From Streptomyces flaveolus (GTDB lineage: Bacteria; Actinomycetota; Actinomycetes; Streptomycetales; Streptomycetaceae), in NCBI RefSeq assembly GCF_000716535.1, contig NZ_JNWV01000033.1:62001-126000 (forward strand): a stretch of 64,000 nt of DNA, in the 5' to 3' direction. The notes beneath the pieces are model-generated. The model was not told where the DNA came from. It worked only from the letters and a program-made list of their open reading frames with translations, and did no database searches. How positions within the stretch are numbered: position 1 is the first letter of the stretch; every line of letters begins with the position of its first letter. Shown piece after piece: positions 50,808 to 59,993 of the stretch. Position numbers and translations under genes: made by a program.

Positions 50808-52634
50808 GTGGCCGTTCGACTGGAGTTGCACGTGGCCGGGCGCATCGAAGACTACGCACTCATCGGAGACATGCAGACCGCGGCGCTGGTCTGCCGGGAT
50901 GGCACGGTGGACTGGCTGTGCCTGCCCCGCTTCGACTCGCATGCCATCTTCGCCGGCCTGCTGGGCACCGAGGAGCACGGTTTCTGGCGGCTCGGACCGG
51001 CACACGCGGCCGACGCCAAGCCGCCCACGGCCGCCCGGCGCAGCTACCGCGGCGACTCCCTGATCCTGGAATCGGAGTGGGACACCCCGCGCGGCACGGT
51101 CCGTGTGACCGATTTCATGCCCCCGCGTGACGGCGCCCCGCAGCTCATCCGGATCGTGGAGGGCGTCACCGGCCGGGTGCCGATGCGCTCGGCCCTGCGG
51201 ATGCGGTTCTCCTACGGCCGGGTGGTGCCGTGGGTGCACAAGAACGAGGGGCGCACGGTCGCCGTCGCCGGACCGGACTCGGTGTGGTTCGACACCGAGG
51301 CCGAGACCTACGGCAAGGCGCTCACCACGTACGCGGACTTCACCGTCGCCCCGGGCGACCGGATCGCCTTCACCATCTCCTGGCAGCCCTCGCACAAGCA
51401 GCCGCCGCCGCTGCCGGAGCCGGAGACCTCGCTGGAGGCGACGGAGGACTTCTGGCGCGAGTGGGTCGAGCACTGTACGTACCACGGGCCGTACCGCGAG
51501 GCGGTGATCCGCTCGCTGATCACCCTGAAGGCGCTGACGTACGCCCCCACGGGCGGCATCGTCGCGGCCCCGACGACCTCCCTGCCCGAGGACATCGGCG
51601 GTGTGCGCAACTGGGACTACCGCTACACCTGGCTGCGGGACGCGGCGATCACCCTGTCCTCGCTGCTGCGCACGGGCTACCGCGAGGAGGCCCGCGCCTG
51701 GCGCGAGTGGCTGCTGCGCGCGGTCGCCGGCGACCCGGAGAACCTGCAGATCATGTACGGCATCGCCGGTGAGCGCGAGCTGGGCGAGGCGGAGCTGGAC
51801 TGGCTGCCCGGCTACGAGTGCTCGGCCCCGGTCCGGGTCGGCAACGGCGCCGCGCACCAGCTCCAGCTCGACGTGTACGGCGAGGTCACCGAGGCCCTGC
51901 ACCTGGGCCACATGACCGGGCTCGCCCGCAACGACTACGCCTCCCTGCTCCAGCTGAAGCTGATCCGGTACCTGGAGGACCACTGGCAGGAGCCGGACGA
52001 GGGCATCTGGGAGGTGCGCGGCCCGCGCCGGCACTTCGTGCACTCCAAGGTGATGGCCTGGGTCGCCGTCGACCGCACGATCAAGCTGATCGAGTCCGGC
52101 GACGCGGACGGCCCGCTGGAGCGCTGGAAGGAACTGCGCGACGACATCCACCGGGACGTGTGCGAGAAGGGTTACGACAAGGAGCGCAACACCTTCACCC
52201 AGTCGTACGGCTCGCAGGAGCTGGACGCCTCGCTGCTGCTCATCCCGCAGATGGGCTTCCTGCCGCCGGACGACAAGCGGGTGATCGGCACGATCGAGGC
52301 GATCCAGCGCGAGCTGTCCACCTCGGACGGGTTCATCCTGCGCTACCCGACGGAGGGCGACCGCGCGGGCGTCGACGGCCTGCCGGGCGACGAGGGCGCG
52401 TTCCTGGCCTGCTCGTTCTGGATGGCTGACGACCTGGCGATGATCGGCCGGGTGGACGAGGCCCGCAAGCTGTTCGAGAAGCTCCTCGCGCTGCGCAACG
52501 ACCTCGGTCTGCTCGCCGAGGAGTGGGACCCGCGCCTGAAGCGCCAGGTGGGCAACTTCCCGCAGGCGTTCAGCCACGTCCCGCTGATCGACACGGCCCT
52601 GCGGCTGACCGCGTCGGGCGCGTACGGCGGCTAG
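50808..52634 (+). CDS. glycoside hydrolase family 15 protein (trehalase/glucoamylase-like)
   Basis: The 608-aa protein has an N-terminal beta-sandwich and an (alpha/alpha)6 barrel with GVRNWDYRYTWLRDAAITL (substrate Asp/Arg) and LAEEWDPRLKRQVGNFPQAF, where the Glu in LAEEWD is the likely general base. It starts IEDYALIGDMQTAALVCRDG, a common start in actinobacterial GH15. Some such enzymes are phosphate-dependent trehalases, so trehalose is a likely substrate, but glucan hydrolysis cannot be excluded. No signal peptide. GTG start at 50808. Confidence 0.88.
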   Translation: MAVRLELHVAGRIEDYALIGDMQTAALVCRDGTVDWLCLPRFDSHAIFAGLLGTEEHGFWRLGPAHAADAKPPTAARRSYRGDSLILESEWDTPRGTVRVTDFMPPRDGAPQLIRIVEGVTGRVPMRSALRMRFSYGRVVPWVHKNEGRTVAVAGPDSVWFDTEAETYGKALTTYADFTVAPGDRIAFTISWQPSHKQPPPLPEPETSLEATEDFWREWVEHCTYHGPYREAVIRSLITLKALTYAPTGGIVAAPTTSLPEDIGGVRNWDYRYTWLRDAAITLSSLLRTGYREEARAWREWLLRAVAGDPENLQIMYGIAGERELGEAELDWLPGYECSAPVRVGNGAAHQLQLDVYGEVTEALHLGHMTGLARNDYASLLQLKLIRYLEDHWQEPDEGIWEVRGPRRHFVHSKVMAWVAVDRTIKLIESGDADGPLERWKELRDDIHRDVCEKGYDKERNTFTQSYGSQELDASLLLIPQMGFLPPDDKRVIGTIEAIQRELSTSDGFILRYPTEGDRAGVDGLPGDEGAFLACSFWMADDLAMIGRVDEARKLFEKLLALRNDLGLLAEEWDPRLKRQVGNFPQAFSHVPLIDTALRLTASGAYGG

Positions 52635-52684
52635 ACGCTCCGCCAGGGGCGCCGTGCGGGCTCTCCGTCCGGCGGCGGGTCCGC

Positions 52685-52723
52685 CGGGGCTCGTCGCGCA
52701 GTTCCCCGCGCCCCTTCGGGGGC
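52685..52723. repeat. dispersed Streptomyces intergenic repeat
   Basis: The stretch with TCGTCGCGCAGTTCCCCGCG followed by CCCCTTCGGGG matches, from memory, a short repeat scattered between genes in many Streptomyces genomes. It contains a small hairpin and may act as a terminator of the GH15 gene. Confidence 0.55.
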
Positions 52724-52754
52724 GCCGTCCGCCTACGCTGGAACCGGACAGATG

Positions 52755-52771
52755 CCCCTTTCCGGAAGGGG
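52755..52771 (+). promoter_or_regulatory. hairpin covering the flavoprotein ribosome binding site
   Basis: CCCCTT-TCCGG-AAGGGG pairs perfectly; the right arm is the SD run GGAAGGGGG ahead of the ATG at 52778. Confidence 0.4.
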
Positions 52772-52777
52772 GCGGCC

Positions 52778-54160
52778 ATGGCTTCCCTCTCGAAGGCGGG
52801 TGCGGCCCTCGCCGCGCTGCGCGAGGATCTGGTCGGCGATGTGCTCGCCCCCGGGGACCTGGGCTACGAGGAGGCCCGCGCGGTCTTCAACGCGATGGTC
52901 GACCGGCGGCCCGCGGTGATCGCGCAGTGCGCGGACGCGACCGACGTGGTGCGGGCCGTGCGCTTCGGCAGGGAGCTGGACCTGCACATCGCGGTGCGCG
53001 GCGGCGGTCACGGCGTGGCCGGTACGGCGCTGGGCGACGGCGCGCTCGTGGTGGACCTGCGCCGGATGCACCGGGTGACCGTCGACCCGGCGGCCGAGGC
53101 GGTCCGCATCGAGGGCGGCGCCACGATGAGCCACCTGGACCGCGCCACCCAGCCGTACGGTCTGGCGACCACCGGCGGGCGGGCCTCCACCACCGGCGTC
53201 GGCGGCTTCGTCCTCGGCGGCGGCACCGGCTGGCTGGACCGCGCCTTCGGCCTCGCCGTCGACAACCTCATCGCCGTGGAGCTGGTGACCGCCGACGCCG
53301 AGCGGGTGCACGCGAGCGCCGACGAGAACCCCGAGCTGTTCTGGGCGCTGCACGGCGGGGGCGGCAACTTCGGCGTCGCCACCGCGCTCACCCTGCGGCT
53401 GCACGAGCTGCCGGAGTTCTCGATCGTCCTGCTGCTGTTCCTGCCGGACGTCGGACCGGACGTGCTCCGCACCTTCCGCGAGATCATCCGCACCGGTCCG
53501 GACGAGGTGGGCGGCGCGGCGCTGTACCTCACCGGCCCGCCCGAGGAGTTCACACCGCCGGAGCTGGTGGGCACACCGCTGTGCGCGGCCCTGCTGACCT
53601 ATGCCGGCGGCGAGGACGAACTGCGCAAGCTCGCCGAGCCGCTGCTCGCGCTGCCGCACGAGGTGGAGCTGGCCGGTGACATGCCGTACGCCGATGTGCA
53701 GTCCATGCTCGACCGGCCGGCGGGGCTGCGGAACCACTGGTCGGCGGAGTACCTGACCGGGCTGCCGGACGAGGCCGTGGACGTCTTCTGCGCCCGCGCG
53801 GACGGCATGCCGGTGCCGACCCCCACCCAGCACCTGCTGTTCCCGCAGGGCGGGGCCGTCGCGGCCGGTCCGCACGAGTACCCGGTGCCCTACCGGGACG
53901 CCCCCTGGGCGGCGCACCCGCTCGCGATCTGGCCGGACCCGGCCGACGACGAGCGGGCGATCGGCTGGGTGCGGGACGTGCGCGCCGGCCTGCGGCGGTG
54001 GAGCACGGGGGCGGTGTACCTCAACTTCATCGGCGACGAGGGCCCCGAGCGGGTCCGCGCGGGGCTGGGCGCCGGGAACACCCTGCGGCTGGCGAAGGTG
54101 AAGCGGCGCTACGACCCCGACAACGTCTTCCGCTTCAACCACAACATCCGCCCGGTCTAG
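52778..54160 (+). CDS. FAD-binding oxidoreductase, BBE-like (berberine bridge type)
   Basis: The 460-aa protein has the FAD-binding type 4 domain with RPAVIAQCADATDVVRAVRF, the covalent-flavin His motif in AVRGGGHGVAGTALGDGALV and GRASTTGVGGFVLGGGTGWL, a substrate domain, and a C-terminal BBE segment (RRYDPDNVFRFNHNIRP). Members oxidise alcohols, sugars or alkaloids with O2. The second covalent Cys usual in some members is not evident. The target is unknown. It is 57 bp from the PucR regulator, which may control it. Confidence 0.9.
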   Translation: MASLSKAGAALAALREDLVGDVLAPGDLGYEEARAVFNAMVDRRPAVIAQCADATDVVRAVRFGRELDLHIAVRGGGHGVAGTALGDGALVVDLRRMHRVTVDPAAEAVRIEGGATMSHLDRATQPYGLATTGGRASTTGVGGFVLGGGTGWLDRAFGLAVDNLIAVELVTADAERVHASADENPELFWALHGGGGNFGVATALTLRLHELPEFSIVLLLFLPDVGPDVLRTFREIIRTGPDEVGGAALYLTGPPEEFTPPELVGTPLCAALLTYAGGEDELRKLAEPLLALPHEVELAGDMPYADVQSMLDRPAGLRNHWSAEYLTGLPDEAVDVFCARADGMPVPTPTQHLLFPQGGAVAAGPHEYPVPYRDAPWAAHPLAIWPDPADDERAIGWVRDVRAGLRRWSTGAVYLNFIGDEGPERVRAGLGAGNTLRLAKVKRRYDPDNVFRFNHNIRPV

Positions 54161-54217
54161 GCGGCGGCCGTTCGCCGGGAGCTGTCCTGAGGGCGTTGTC
54201 GCAGGTAGCGTCGCCGC

Positions 54218-55864
54218 ATGGACAGCCGTACGGACCACCGATCCGACACCCAGGGCGCCGGGATCACCGTGCAGCGGGCGCTGGAACTGCCCGGACTGCG
54301 CAGCGGACTGCCGGAGGTGCTGGCGGGCGCCGACCGGCTCGGCCGCACCGTGCGCTGGGTGCACGCGGGCGAGGTCCCGAACATCGCCTCGCTGCTCAAG
54401 GGCGGCGAGCTGCTGCTGACGACCGGCTACGGCCTCGGCACCCGGCCGGCCGAGCAGCGGGCGTTCGTGCGCACCCTCGCCGAGCGCGGGATCGCCGCCC
54501 TGGTGGTGGAGCTGGGCCCGCGCTTCGCCCGGCTGCCCGCCGCCCTGGTGGACACGGCCCGGGCGGCCGGGCTGCCGCTGGTCCAGCTCCACCGCGAGGT
54601 GCCGTTCGTGACGGTGACCGAGGAGATCCACACCGAGATCGTCAACGGCCACTACGCGCTGCTCCAGCGCGCGGAGGAGGTGCACCGGCGCTGCACCGAG
54701 GCCCTGCTTGGCGGCGGCGGGGTGCCGCAGGTGCTGGACATCCTGGCCGGCTTCGGCGGCAACCCGGTGTTCCTGGAGACCGCCGACGGCCGGCTGCTGT
54801 ACGCCGCCGGCGCCGGGCCGGAGGGCGCGGACCCGCTCCAGGTGTGGGAAGGGCTGCGCGGCCCGCACAAGGAGGCCCCGCCGCCCGCCGGGTCGGTGCT
54901 GGTGGACGTGCCCGGCGGCGGGCCCGGGGCCGCCGGTGCCGTGCGCGCCCGCCTGGTGCTGCTGCCGGTCCGCTCCCCGCTGGCCCCGGTGCACCGGATC
55001 GCCGCCGAGCGGGCCGCGGGCATCCTGGCCGTGGTGCTGATGCAGGCCCGGCAGGAGGAGGAGCTGGCGGCGCGCGGACGCGGTGACTTCCTCACCGACC
55101 TCGCCGAGGGCCGCATCGCGGCGGAGGACGCCCCGGCGCAGGCCCGGGTGCTCGGCTTCAAGCCCGGCGACAGCCCGCTGCTGCCCGTGGTGATGCGGAT
55201 CGGGGACAGCCTCTCCCCCGGCGGGGGCTGGGCGGTGCTGGCCCTCGCGGTCTCCGAGGAGCTGGCCGCGGTGGGGGTGCCGGTGCTGCTCGGGGTGCGG
55301 CCGGTGGAGGGCCGTGTGCTGGTGCTGCTGGGGCTGCGCTCGGAGTCGGAGCGGGCGGCGGTCGCGGACCGGGTGGCGGCGGCGCTGCGGGCGGGGGTGG
55401 AACGGGCCGGGATGCGCCGGCCGGGCTCGCCGCCGCCGGTCGTGGTCGTCGGGGTGGCGGGCGGCTGGGCGGCGGCCTCGGCGGGGCTCAGGCACGCGGC
55501 GGAGACCGCGACGGCGGCCCAGGGCCTGACCGACCGGCCCTGGTACGACGCCCGGCGCCTCGACATCGACCTGTTGCTGTGGCGGCTGCGCGACCACCCG
55601 GACCTGGCGGCCTTCGTGGACCGGGCGATCGGCCCGCTGCGCGACCACGACCACCGCTCCAAGCCGCCGCTGCTGCCGACCCTGGAGACCTATCTGGCAC
55701 ACGCCGGCCGCAAGGCGGAGACGGCCCGCGAACTGCATCTGAACCGGCAGACGCTGTACAACCGGCTCGCCCGGATCGGGGAGTTGCTGGGCACCGACCT
55801 GGACGACCCGCAGACGGTACTGGCGTTGAGCCTGGCCCTGCGGGCACGCCGGCACGTGCCCTGA
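54218..55864 (+). CDS. PucR-family transcriptional regulator
   Basis: The 548-aa protein has a PucR N-terminal domain (TVQRALELPGLRSGLPEVLA, LLKGGELLLTTGYGLG), a central GGDEF-like region, and a C-terminal helix-turn-helix LETYLAHAGRKAETARELHL followed by NRQTLYNRLARI. PucR regulators respond to small molecules, for example purine, amino acid or GABA catabolites. It probably controls the flavoprotein just upstream, or distant genes. It ends 6 bp from the convergent GT4 gene. Confidence 0.92.
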   Translation: MDSRTDHRSDTQGAGITVQRALELPGLRSGLPEVLAGADRLGRTVRWVHAGEVPNIASLLKGGELLLTTGYGLGTRPAEQRAFVRTLAERGIAALVVELGPRFARLPAALVDTARAAGLPLVQLHREVPFVTVTEEIHTEIVNGHYALLQRAEEVHRRCTEALLGGGGVPQVLDILAGFGGNPVFLETADGRLLYAAGAGPEGADPLQVWEGLRGPHKEAPPPAGSVLVDVPGGGPGAAGAVRARLVLLPVRSPLAPVHRIAAERAAGILAVVLMQARQEEELAARGRGDFLTDLAEGRIAAEDAPAQARVLGFKPGDSPLLPVVMRIGDSLSPGGGWAVLALAVSEELAAVGVPVLLGVRPVEGRVLVLLGLRSESERAAVADRVAAALRAGVERAGMRRPGSPPPVVVVGVAGGWAAASAGLRHAAETATAAQGLTDRPWYDARRLDIDLLLWRLRDHPDLAAFVDRAIGPLRDHDHRSKPPLLPTLETYLAHAGRKAETARELHLNRQTLYNRLARIGELLGTDLDDPQTVLALSLALRARRHVP

Positions 55865-55870
55865 GGCCGC

Positions 55871-57064
55871 TCAGGCCAGTGGCCTCGGCTGCGTCAACTC
55901 GTCGTACACGCTGAGGACCTGGGCGACGGTCTCGTCCTCGGTCGGCCAGGTGGCGGCCTGCCGCGTCCCGCGCTCGCGCAGCACCGCGCAGCGCTCCGGG
56001 TCCGCGAGGAGCCGTACGACCGTGTCGGCGAGGGCTTCCGGATCGCCGTACGGGACGAGTTCGGCCGCGTCGCCGACGAGGTCCGGGATGCCGCCGACCC
56101 GGGTGGCGACGAGCGGCACACGTGCGTGCAGCGCCTCCTGGGCGAGGACGGACCGCGACTCCCAACTGCTGGTCAGCAGGGCCAGATCGGCGGCGGCGAG
56201 CAGCTCGGGCACGTCCTCGCGGTGCCCGATGAGCCGCACCGGCAGCTCCTCGTCCTCGATCCGCCGTTGCAGCACCGGCCGCAGCGGACCCTCCCCCGCG
56301 ACGACCACCAGCGGCACCGGGTCGAGGTCGCGCCAGGCACGGGCCGCGTCGAGCAGGACGTCGTAGCCGCGGTGCCGGTCGAGGGAGCCGACCGCGATGA
56401 GCAACGGGCGTCCGGTGGCGCCGAGTTCGGCCCGGGTCTTGGGCCGCAGCCGGTCGGGGTCGTCACGGTCGAGCGGGTCGAGGGCGTCGAGGCCGTCGAG
56501 GTCGAGGGGGTCGGCGTCGAGGAGACCGCCCGGGCGGCGCCGGCCCGGCAGGCTGACGGCCGCGAGCCGGGCGTCGCGCGCGCCGGTCCGCCGGGCCCGG
56601 TCGACCAGGTCGGGGCTGGTGCCGAGGACCACGGCCGCCGTCCTCATCACGCGCCGCTCCAGCAGCCGCAGCATGTGAGCCCGCGCGCCCTCGGCGTGGG
56701 CCCGGTTGTGCCAGGTGACCACCAGCGGGGTGGTGCGTCCGCTGAGCGCGAGCACGGTCCGGAAGGAGGCGTGCAGGCCGTGCGCGTGCACCAGGTCGGC
56801 GTTCGCACAGGCCGTCCGGAGCGCGGCCACGGAGACGGGGTCGCTGCTGCGCGGCACGTGCACGTGCTCGGCGCCGACCCCGATGAAGTCGTAGGCGTGA
56901 TCGGCCTCAACGGGGGCGCACACGGTGACCCGCACGCCCCTCGCCACCAGCCCCTCGGCCAGCGAGCGCACGTGCGCGCTGCTGCCGGCGTTGCCTCCGC
57001 CGAGCACCTGCACGGTGCGCAGCGGCGACTGGCCGTGCGGTGCGTTGCTGCTCAGGGGGCTCAC
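55871..57064 (-). CDS. glycosyltransferase family 4 (GT-B fold)
   Basis: The 397-aa protein has a GT-B N-domain (TVQVLGGGNAGSSAHVRSLA, HAHGLHASFRTVLALSG) and C-domain with LLIAVGSLDRHRGYDVLLDA, VPLVVVAGEGPL and the EX7E-like EALHARVPLVATRVGGIPDL. A repeated Asp/Leu stretch (LDLDGLDALDPLDRDD) sits between domains. It transfers a sugar from a nucleotide sugar to an unknown acceptor. GTG start at 57064. The MraY-like gene upstream suggests cell-envelope glycan work. Confidence 0.9.
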   Translation of the reverse strand: MSPLSSNAPHGQSPLRTVQVLGGGNAGSSAHVRSLAEGLVARGVRVTVCAPVEADHAYDFIGVGAEHVHVPRSSDPVSVAALRTACANADLVHAHGLHASFRTVLALSGRTTPLVVTWHNRAHAEGARAHMLRLLERRVMRTAAVVLGTSPDLVDRARRTGARDARLAAVSLPGRRRPGGLLDADPLDLDGLDALDPLDRDDPDRLRPKTRAELGATGRPLLIAVGSLDRHRGYDVLLDAARAWRDLDPVPLVVVAGEGPLRPVLQRRIEDEELPVRLIGHREDVPELLAAADLALLTSSWESRSVLAQEALHARVPLVATRVGGIPDLVGDAAELVPYGDPEALADTVVRLLADPERCAVLRERGTRQAATWPTEDETVAQVLSVYDELTQPRPLA

Positions 57065-57377
57065 GGGGCCGGGGCTCCTGGTTCACGGGGAGGGGCACGG
57101 GTTCACGTGGGGTGGTCACGAGGAAACGTACAGAAGGTAGCGGGCTCAGGGGGGCGGAAGGACGCACCCCGCGCGCCTCCCGGGCGGACCGTCCGTACCC
57201 GCTGCCCGCCCCGCGTTCCCTGCCAAGCATGCCAGGACGTACGGCCGTTCAGGGACATCCGGGAGGGCGCATCGTGCGGCGGGCCGGGGCAATGCGCCGG
57301 AGCACATCACCCACACGGGTGAAGGAACGCCTGCCGTGGCCGAACGGTGTACGAGGGCATACGACGAGGTCAGCCGC
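57065..57377. other. intergenic region between the MraY-like and GT4 genes
   Basis: 313 bp with a small CACCC/GGGTG hairpin near 57309-57322. No coding frame or RNA gene was supported; it likely holds a promoter for the GT4 gene. Confidence 0.45.
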
Positions 57378-58127
57378 TCAAAGGGCCCGCGCCCAGGCGC
57401 TGACCCGGTCCCCGTGGCGGGCCGCGGCCACCAGAGCGACGGCGTGCGCGAGGAGCCCCGCGCGCCGATTTCCCGCCACCACGGCCGCCCCCAGTGCGGC
57501 ACCGAGGGCGTGCGCCCCCGTGTCCCCGAGCATCACGCGCTCGCCGAGGTCGCCGGGCAGCACTGCCGCGGCGGCGCCCATCGCCCCGGCGGCCAGCCGG
57601 GCCCCCGGTCCCTCCCCCACGAGCCCCGGCGCCCCGAGCACGAGCACCGCGCCGGCGGCCCGCCCCGGCCGCACGTCGAGGAGGTTGACCAGGTGGGCCG
57701 TCCCGGCGATCACGACCCTGCCGAGCAGCTTGTCGAGCGGACGCTCCTTCATCAGCGCCCCCGCCACCAGCCCGGCGGCCGATATCCCGAACAACTTCAC
57801 GGCACCACTGGTGACCTCACCGTCCCGCAGGGCCCTCAGATGCGCCCGGAATCCCCGCCGGTGATCCCCGGCGACATCGTCGTACGCCCCACAGGCCCCG
57901 GCGGCCAGCACCGCGAACCCGGCCGCGGGACGCACCCGCCCCGCGGCGACCGCCGCCCCCAGCACCGCGGCGGGCCCGGCGTACAGCCCCACGACCCGCC
58001 CGGCGTGGTTCGTCCGCTCCCAGCGCTCACGCCCGCCGGGGGCGGCCAACCGCAGCCCGGCACACGCCGCACGCGCCAGCAGCACGGCCGACCCGAAGGC
58101 ACCCTTCCTGTGCGCACATACGATCAC
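57378..58127 (-). CDS. MraY/WecA-like polyprenyl-phosphate glycosylphosphotransferase family protein
   Basis: The 249-aa protein has several hydrophobic segments and the superfamily motifs: GAYDDVAGD with Asp83-Asp84, VKLFGISAAGLVAGAL, NLLDVRPGRAAGA (residues 148-160, compare NLTDGLDG) and MLGDTGAHALGAALG (Asp202). In MraY and WecA these hold Mg2+ and the lipid phosphate. It is shorter than MraY (about 350 aa) and lacks the first membrane helices, so it is a compact or divergent member. It may put a sugar phosphate on a polyprenyl lipid. The order pyrG - envelope genes - recN also occurs in other actinobacteria. Confidence 0.7.
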   Translation of the reverse strand: MIVCAHRKGAFGSAVLLARAACAGLRLAAPGGRERWERTNHAGRVVGLYAGPAAVLGAAVAAGRVRPAAGFAVLAAGACGAYDDVAGDHRRGFRAHLRALRDGEVTSGAVKLFGISAAGLVAGALMKERPLDKLLGRVVIAGTAHLVNLLDVRPGRAAGAVLVLGAPGLVGEGPGARLAAGAMGAAAAVLPGDLGERVMLGDTGAHALGAALGAAVVAGNRRAGLLAHAVALVAAARHGDRVSAWARAL

Positions 58128-58211
58128 CGCATCACCCTAAGGGCGTGCTACGCACCCCTCCCGGGACCGGGGCGAACGCCTGGCCCGGCGCCCGCCCCGG
58201 TGCGCGCGGTG

Positions 58212-59930
58212 CTACAGGTCAGCCCTGGCCGTCGCCAGGAGTTCCTCCGCGTGGGCGCGGGCCGTTTCGGAGTCCTCCTGGCCCGCCAGCATGCGGGACA
58301 GCTCGCGGACGCGCTCCTCGCCCTCCAGGACCTTCACACCGGAGCGGGTGACGGAGCCGTCGTTGGTCTTCTCCACCAGCAGCTGGCGGTCGGCGAACGC
58401 GGCGACCTGGGGCAGGTGGGTGACCACGACGACCTGCGCGGTCTTGGCGAGCTTCGCCAGCCGCCGGCCGATCTCGACCGCCGCCTTGCCGCCGACACCC
58501 GCGTCGACCTCGTCGAAGAGGTACGTCGGCACCGGGTCGGTGCCCGCGAACACCACCTCCACGGCCAGCATCACCCGGGACAGCTCACCGCCGGACGCGC
58601 CCTTGGCGATGGGCCGCGGCGGGGCGCCCGGGTGCGGGGCGAGCAGCAGCTCGACCTCGTCCACGCCCGAGGGGCCGTAGGCGACCGTCCGCCCGCCGAC
58701 CTCGACGCCGTCCGGGTCCTCGGTCTGCCGGATGTCGAAGGACACGCGCGCGTGGGGCATCGCCAGCGAGGCCAGCTCGGCGGTGACGGCGGCGGCGAAC
58801 CGCTCGGCGGCCTCCGTCCGCGCGTCCGTCAGCGCCTGCGCGAGCCCGCCCAGCTCGGTGCGCAGCGCGTCCCGCTCGGCCGTCAGCTCCTCGATCCGCT
58901 CGTCGTCGCCGTCCAGCTCGGTGAGCCGCGCGGCGCTCCGCTCGGCCCAGGCCAGGACGCCGGCGACGTCGTCCCCGTACTTGCGGGTCAGGGCGTTCAG
59001 GGCGGCCCGGCGCTCCTCCACGGCGGCCAGCCGCAGCGGGTCGGCGTCGAGATCGTCGGCGTACCCCGCGAGCTCACCCGCCACGTCGCCCAGCAGGATG
59101 CCGATCTCCCCGATCCGGTCGGCGAGCGCGGCCAGCGCCGGGTCGTGCGACCGCACGGACTCCAGGGCCCGGTGCGCGCCCGCCACGAGGGTCGAGGCGT
59201 CGATGCCCTCGGGGTCCTCGGGATTGCCCGCGAGAGCGGCGTGCGCGGCCGTCGCGGCGGACGACAGCGCCTCGGCGTGCCCCAGCCGCTCGGCCTCCTC
59301 GGCCAGCTCCACGTCCTCGCCGGCCCGGGGCTCCACGGCGGCGATCTCGTCGAGGCCGTACCGCAGCATGTCGGCTTCCTGCGCCCGCTCACGCGCACGC
59401 GTGGTGATCTCCTCCAGCTCGGCGGAGACGGCCCGCAGCCGCTTGTACGCCTCGCCGTACTTGGCGAGCGGCACGGCGACGGCGTCGCCCGCGTACCGGT
59501 CGAGCGCCTGCCGCTGCCGGGACAGCTTCAGCAGCCCCTGCTGGTCGGTCTGCCCGTGCACGGCCACCAGGTCGTCGGCCAGCTCGGCGAGCAGCCCGAC
59601 GGGCACGCTGCGCCCGCCCAGGTGCGCCCGGGAGCGGCCCTCGGCGGAAACGGTACGGCTGATGAGCAGCGCCCCGTCGTCCAGCTCCGCCCCGGCCTCC
59701 TCGGCGCGTACGACGGCCGCGGCGCCGGGGGGCACGGCGACCCGCCCCTCCACCACCGCCTTCTCGGCGCCGATCCGCACGAGCGCCGGGTCGGCCCGGC
59801 CGCCGAGCAGCAGCCCCAGGCTGGTGACCACCATGGTCTTGCCCGCACCCGTCTCACCGGTGACGGCGGTGAACCCCGGTGACAGCTCGACGACGGCATC
59901 GTCGATGACCCCGAGCGACCGTATCCGCAT
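58212..59930 (-). CDS. recN: DNA repair protein RecN
   Basis: The 572-aa SMC-like ATPase has Walker A GETGAGKT, a coiled-coil middle and C-terminal LSRVMLAVEVVFAG then YLFDEVDAGVGG (Walker B and signature region). RecN gathers broken DNA ends for recombination. It starts MRIRSLGVIDDAVVELSPGF; GTG at 59942 is a near alternative. It is downstream of tlyA and nadK in a recombination/metabolism cluster widely conserved in Gram-positive bacteria. Confidence 0.95.
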   Translation of the reverse strand: MRIRSLGVIDDAVVELSPGFTAVTGETGAGKTMVVTSLGLLLGGRADPALVRIGAEKAVVEGRVAVPPGAAAVVRAEEAGAELDDGALLISRTVSAEGRSRAHLGGRSVPVGLLAELADDLVAVHGQTDQQGLLKLSRQRQALDRYAGDAVAVPLAKYGEAYKRLRAVSAELEEITTRARERAQEADMLRYGLDEIAAVEPRAGEDVELAEEAERLGHAEALSSAATAAHAALAGNPEDPEGIDASTLVAGAHRALESVRSHDPALAALADRIGEIGILLGDVAGELAGYADDLDADPLRLAAVEERRAALNALTRKYGDDVAGVLAWAERSAARLTELDGDDERIEELTAERDALRTELGGLAQALTDARTEAAERFAAAVTAELASLAMPHARVSFDIRQTEDPDGVEVGGRTVAYGPSGVDEVELLLAPHPGAPPRPIAKGASGGELSRVMLAVEVVFAGTDPVPTYLFDEVDAGVGGKAAVEIGRRLAKLAKTAQVVVVTHLPQVAAFADRQLLVEKTNDGSVTRSGVKVLEGEERVRELSRMLAGQEDSETARAHAEELLATARADL

Positions 59931-59993
59931 CTCCTCCAACACGGAACAGACCATACGAGGTCCGGGGCGGCGAGCGCACATGGCCCGCCCATG

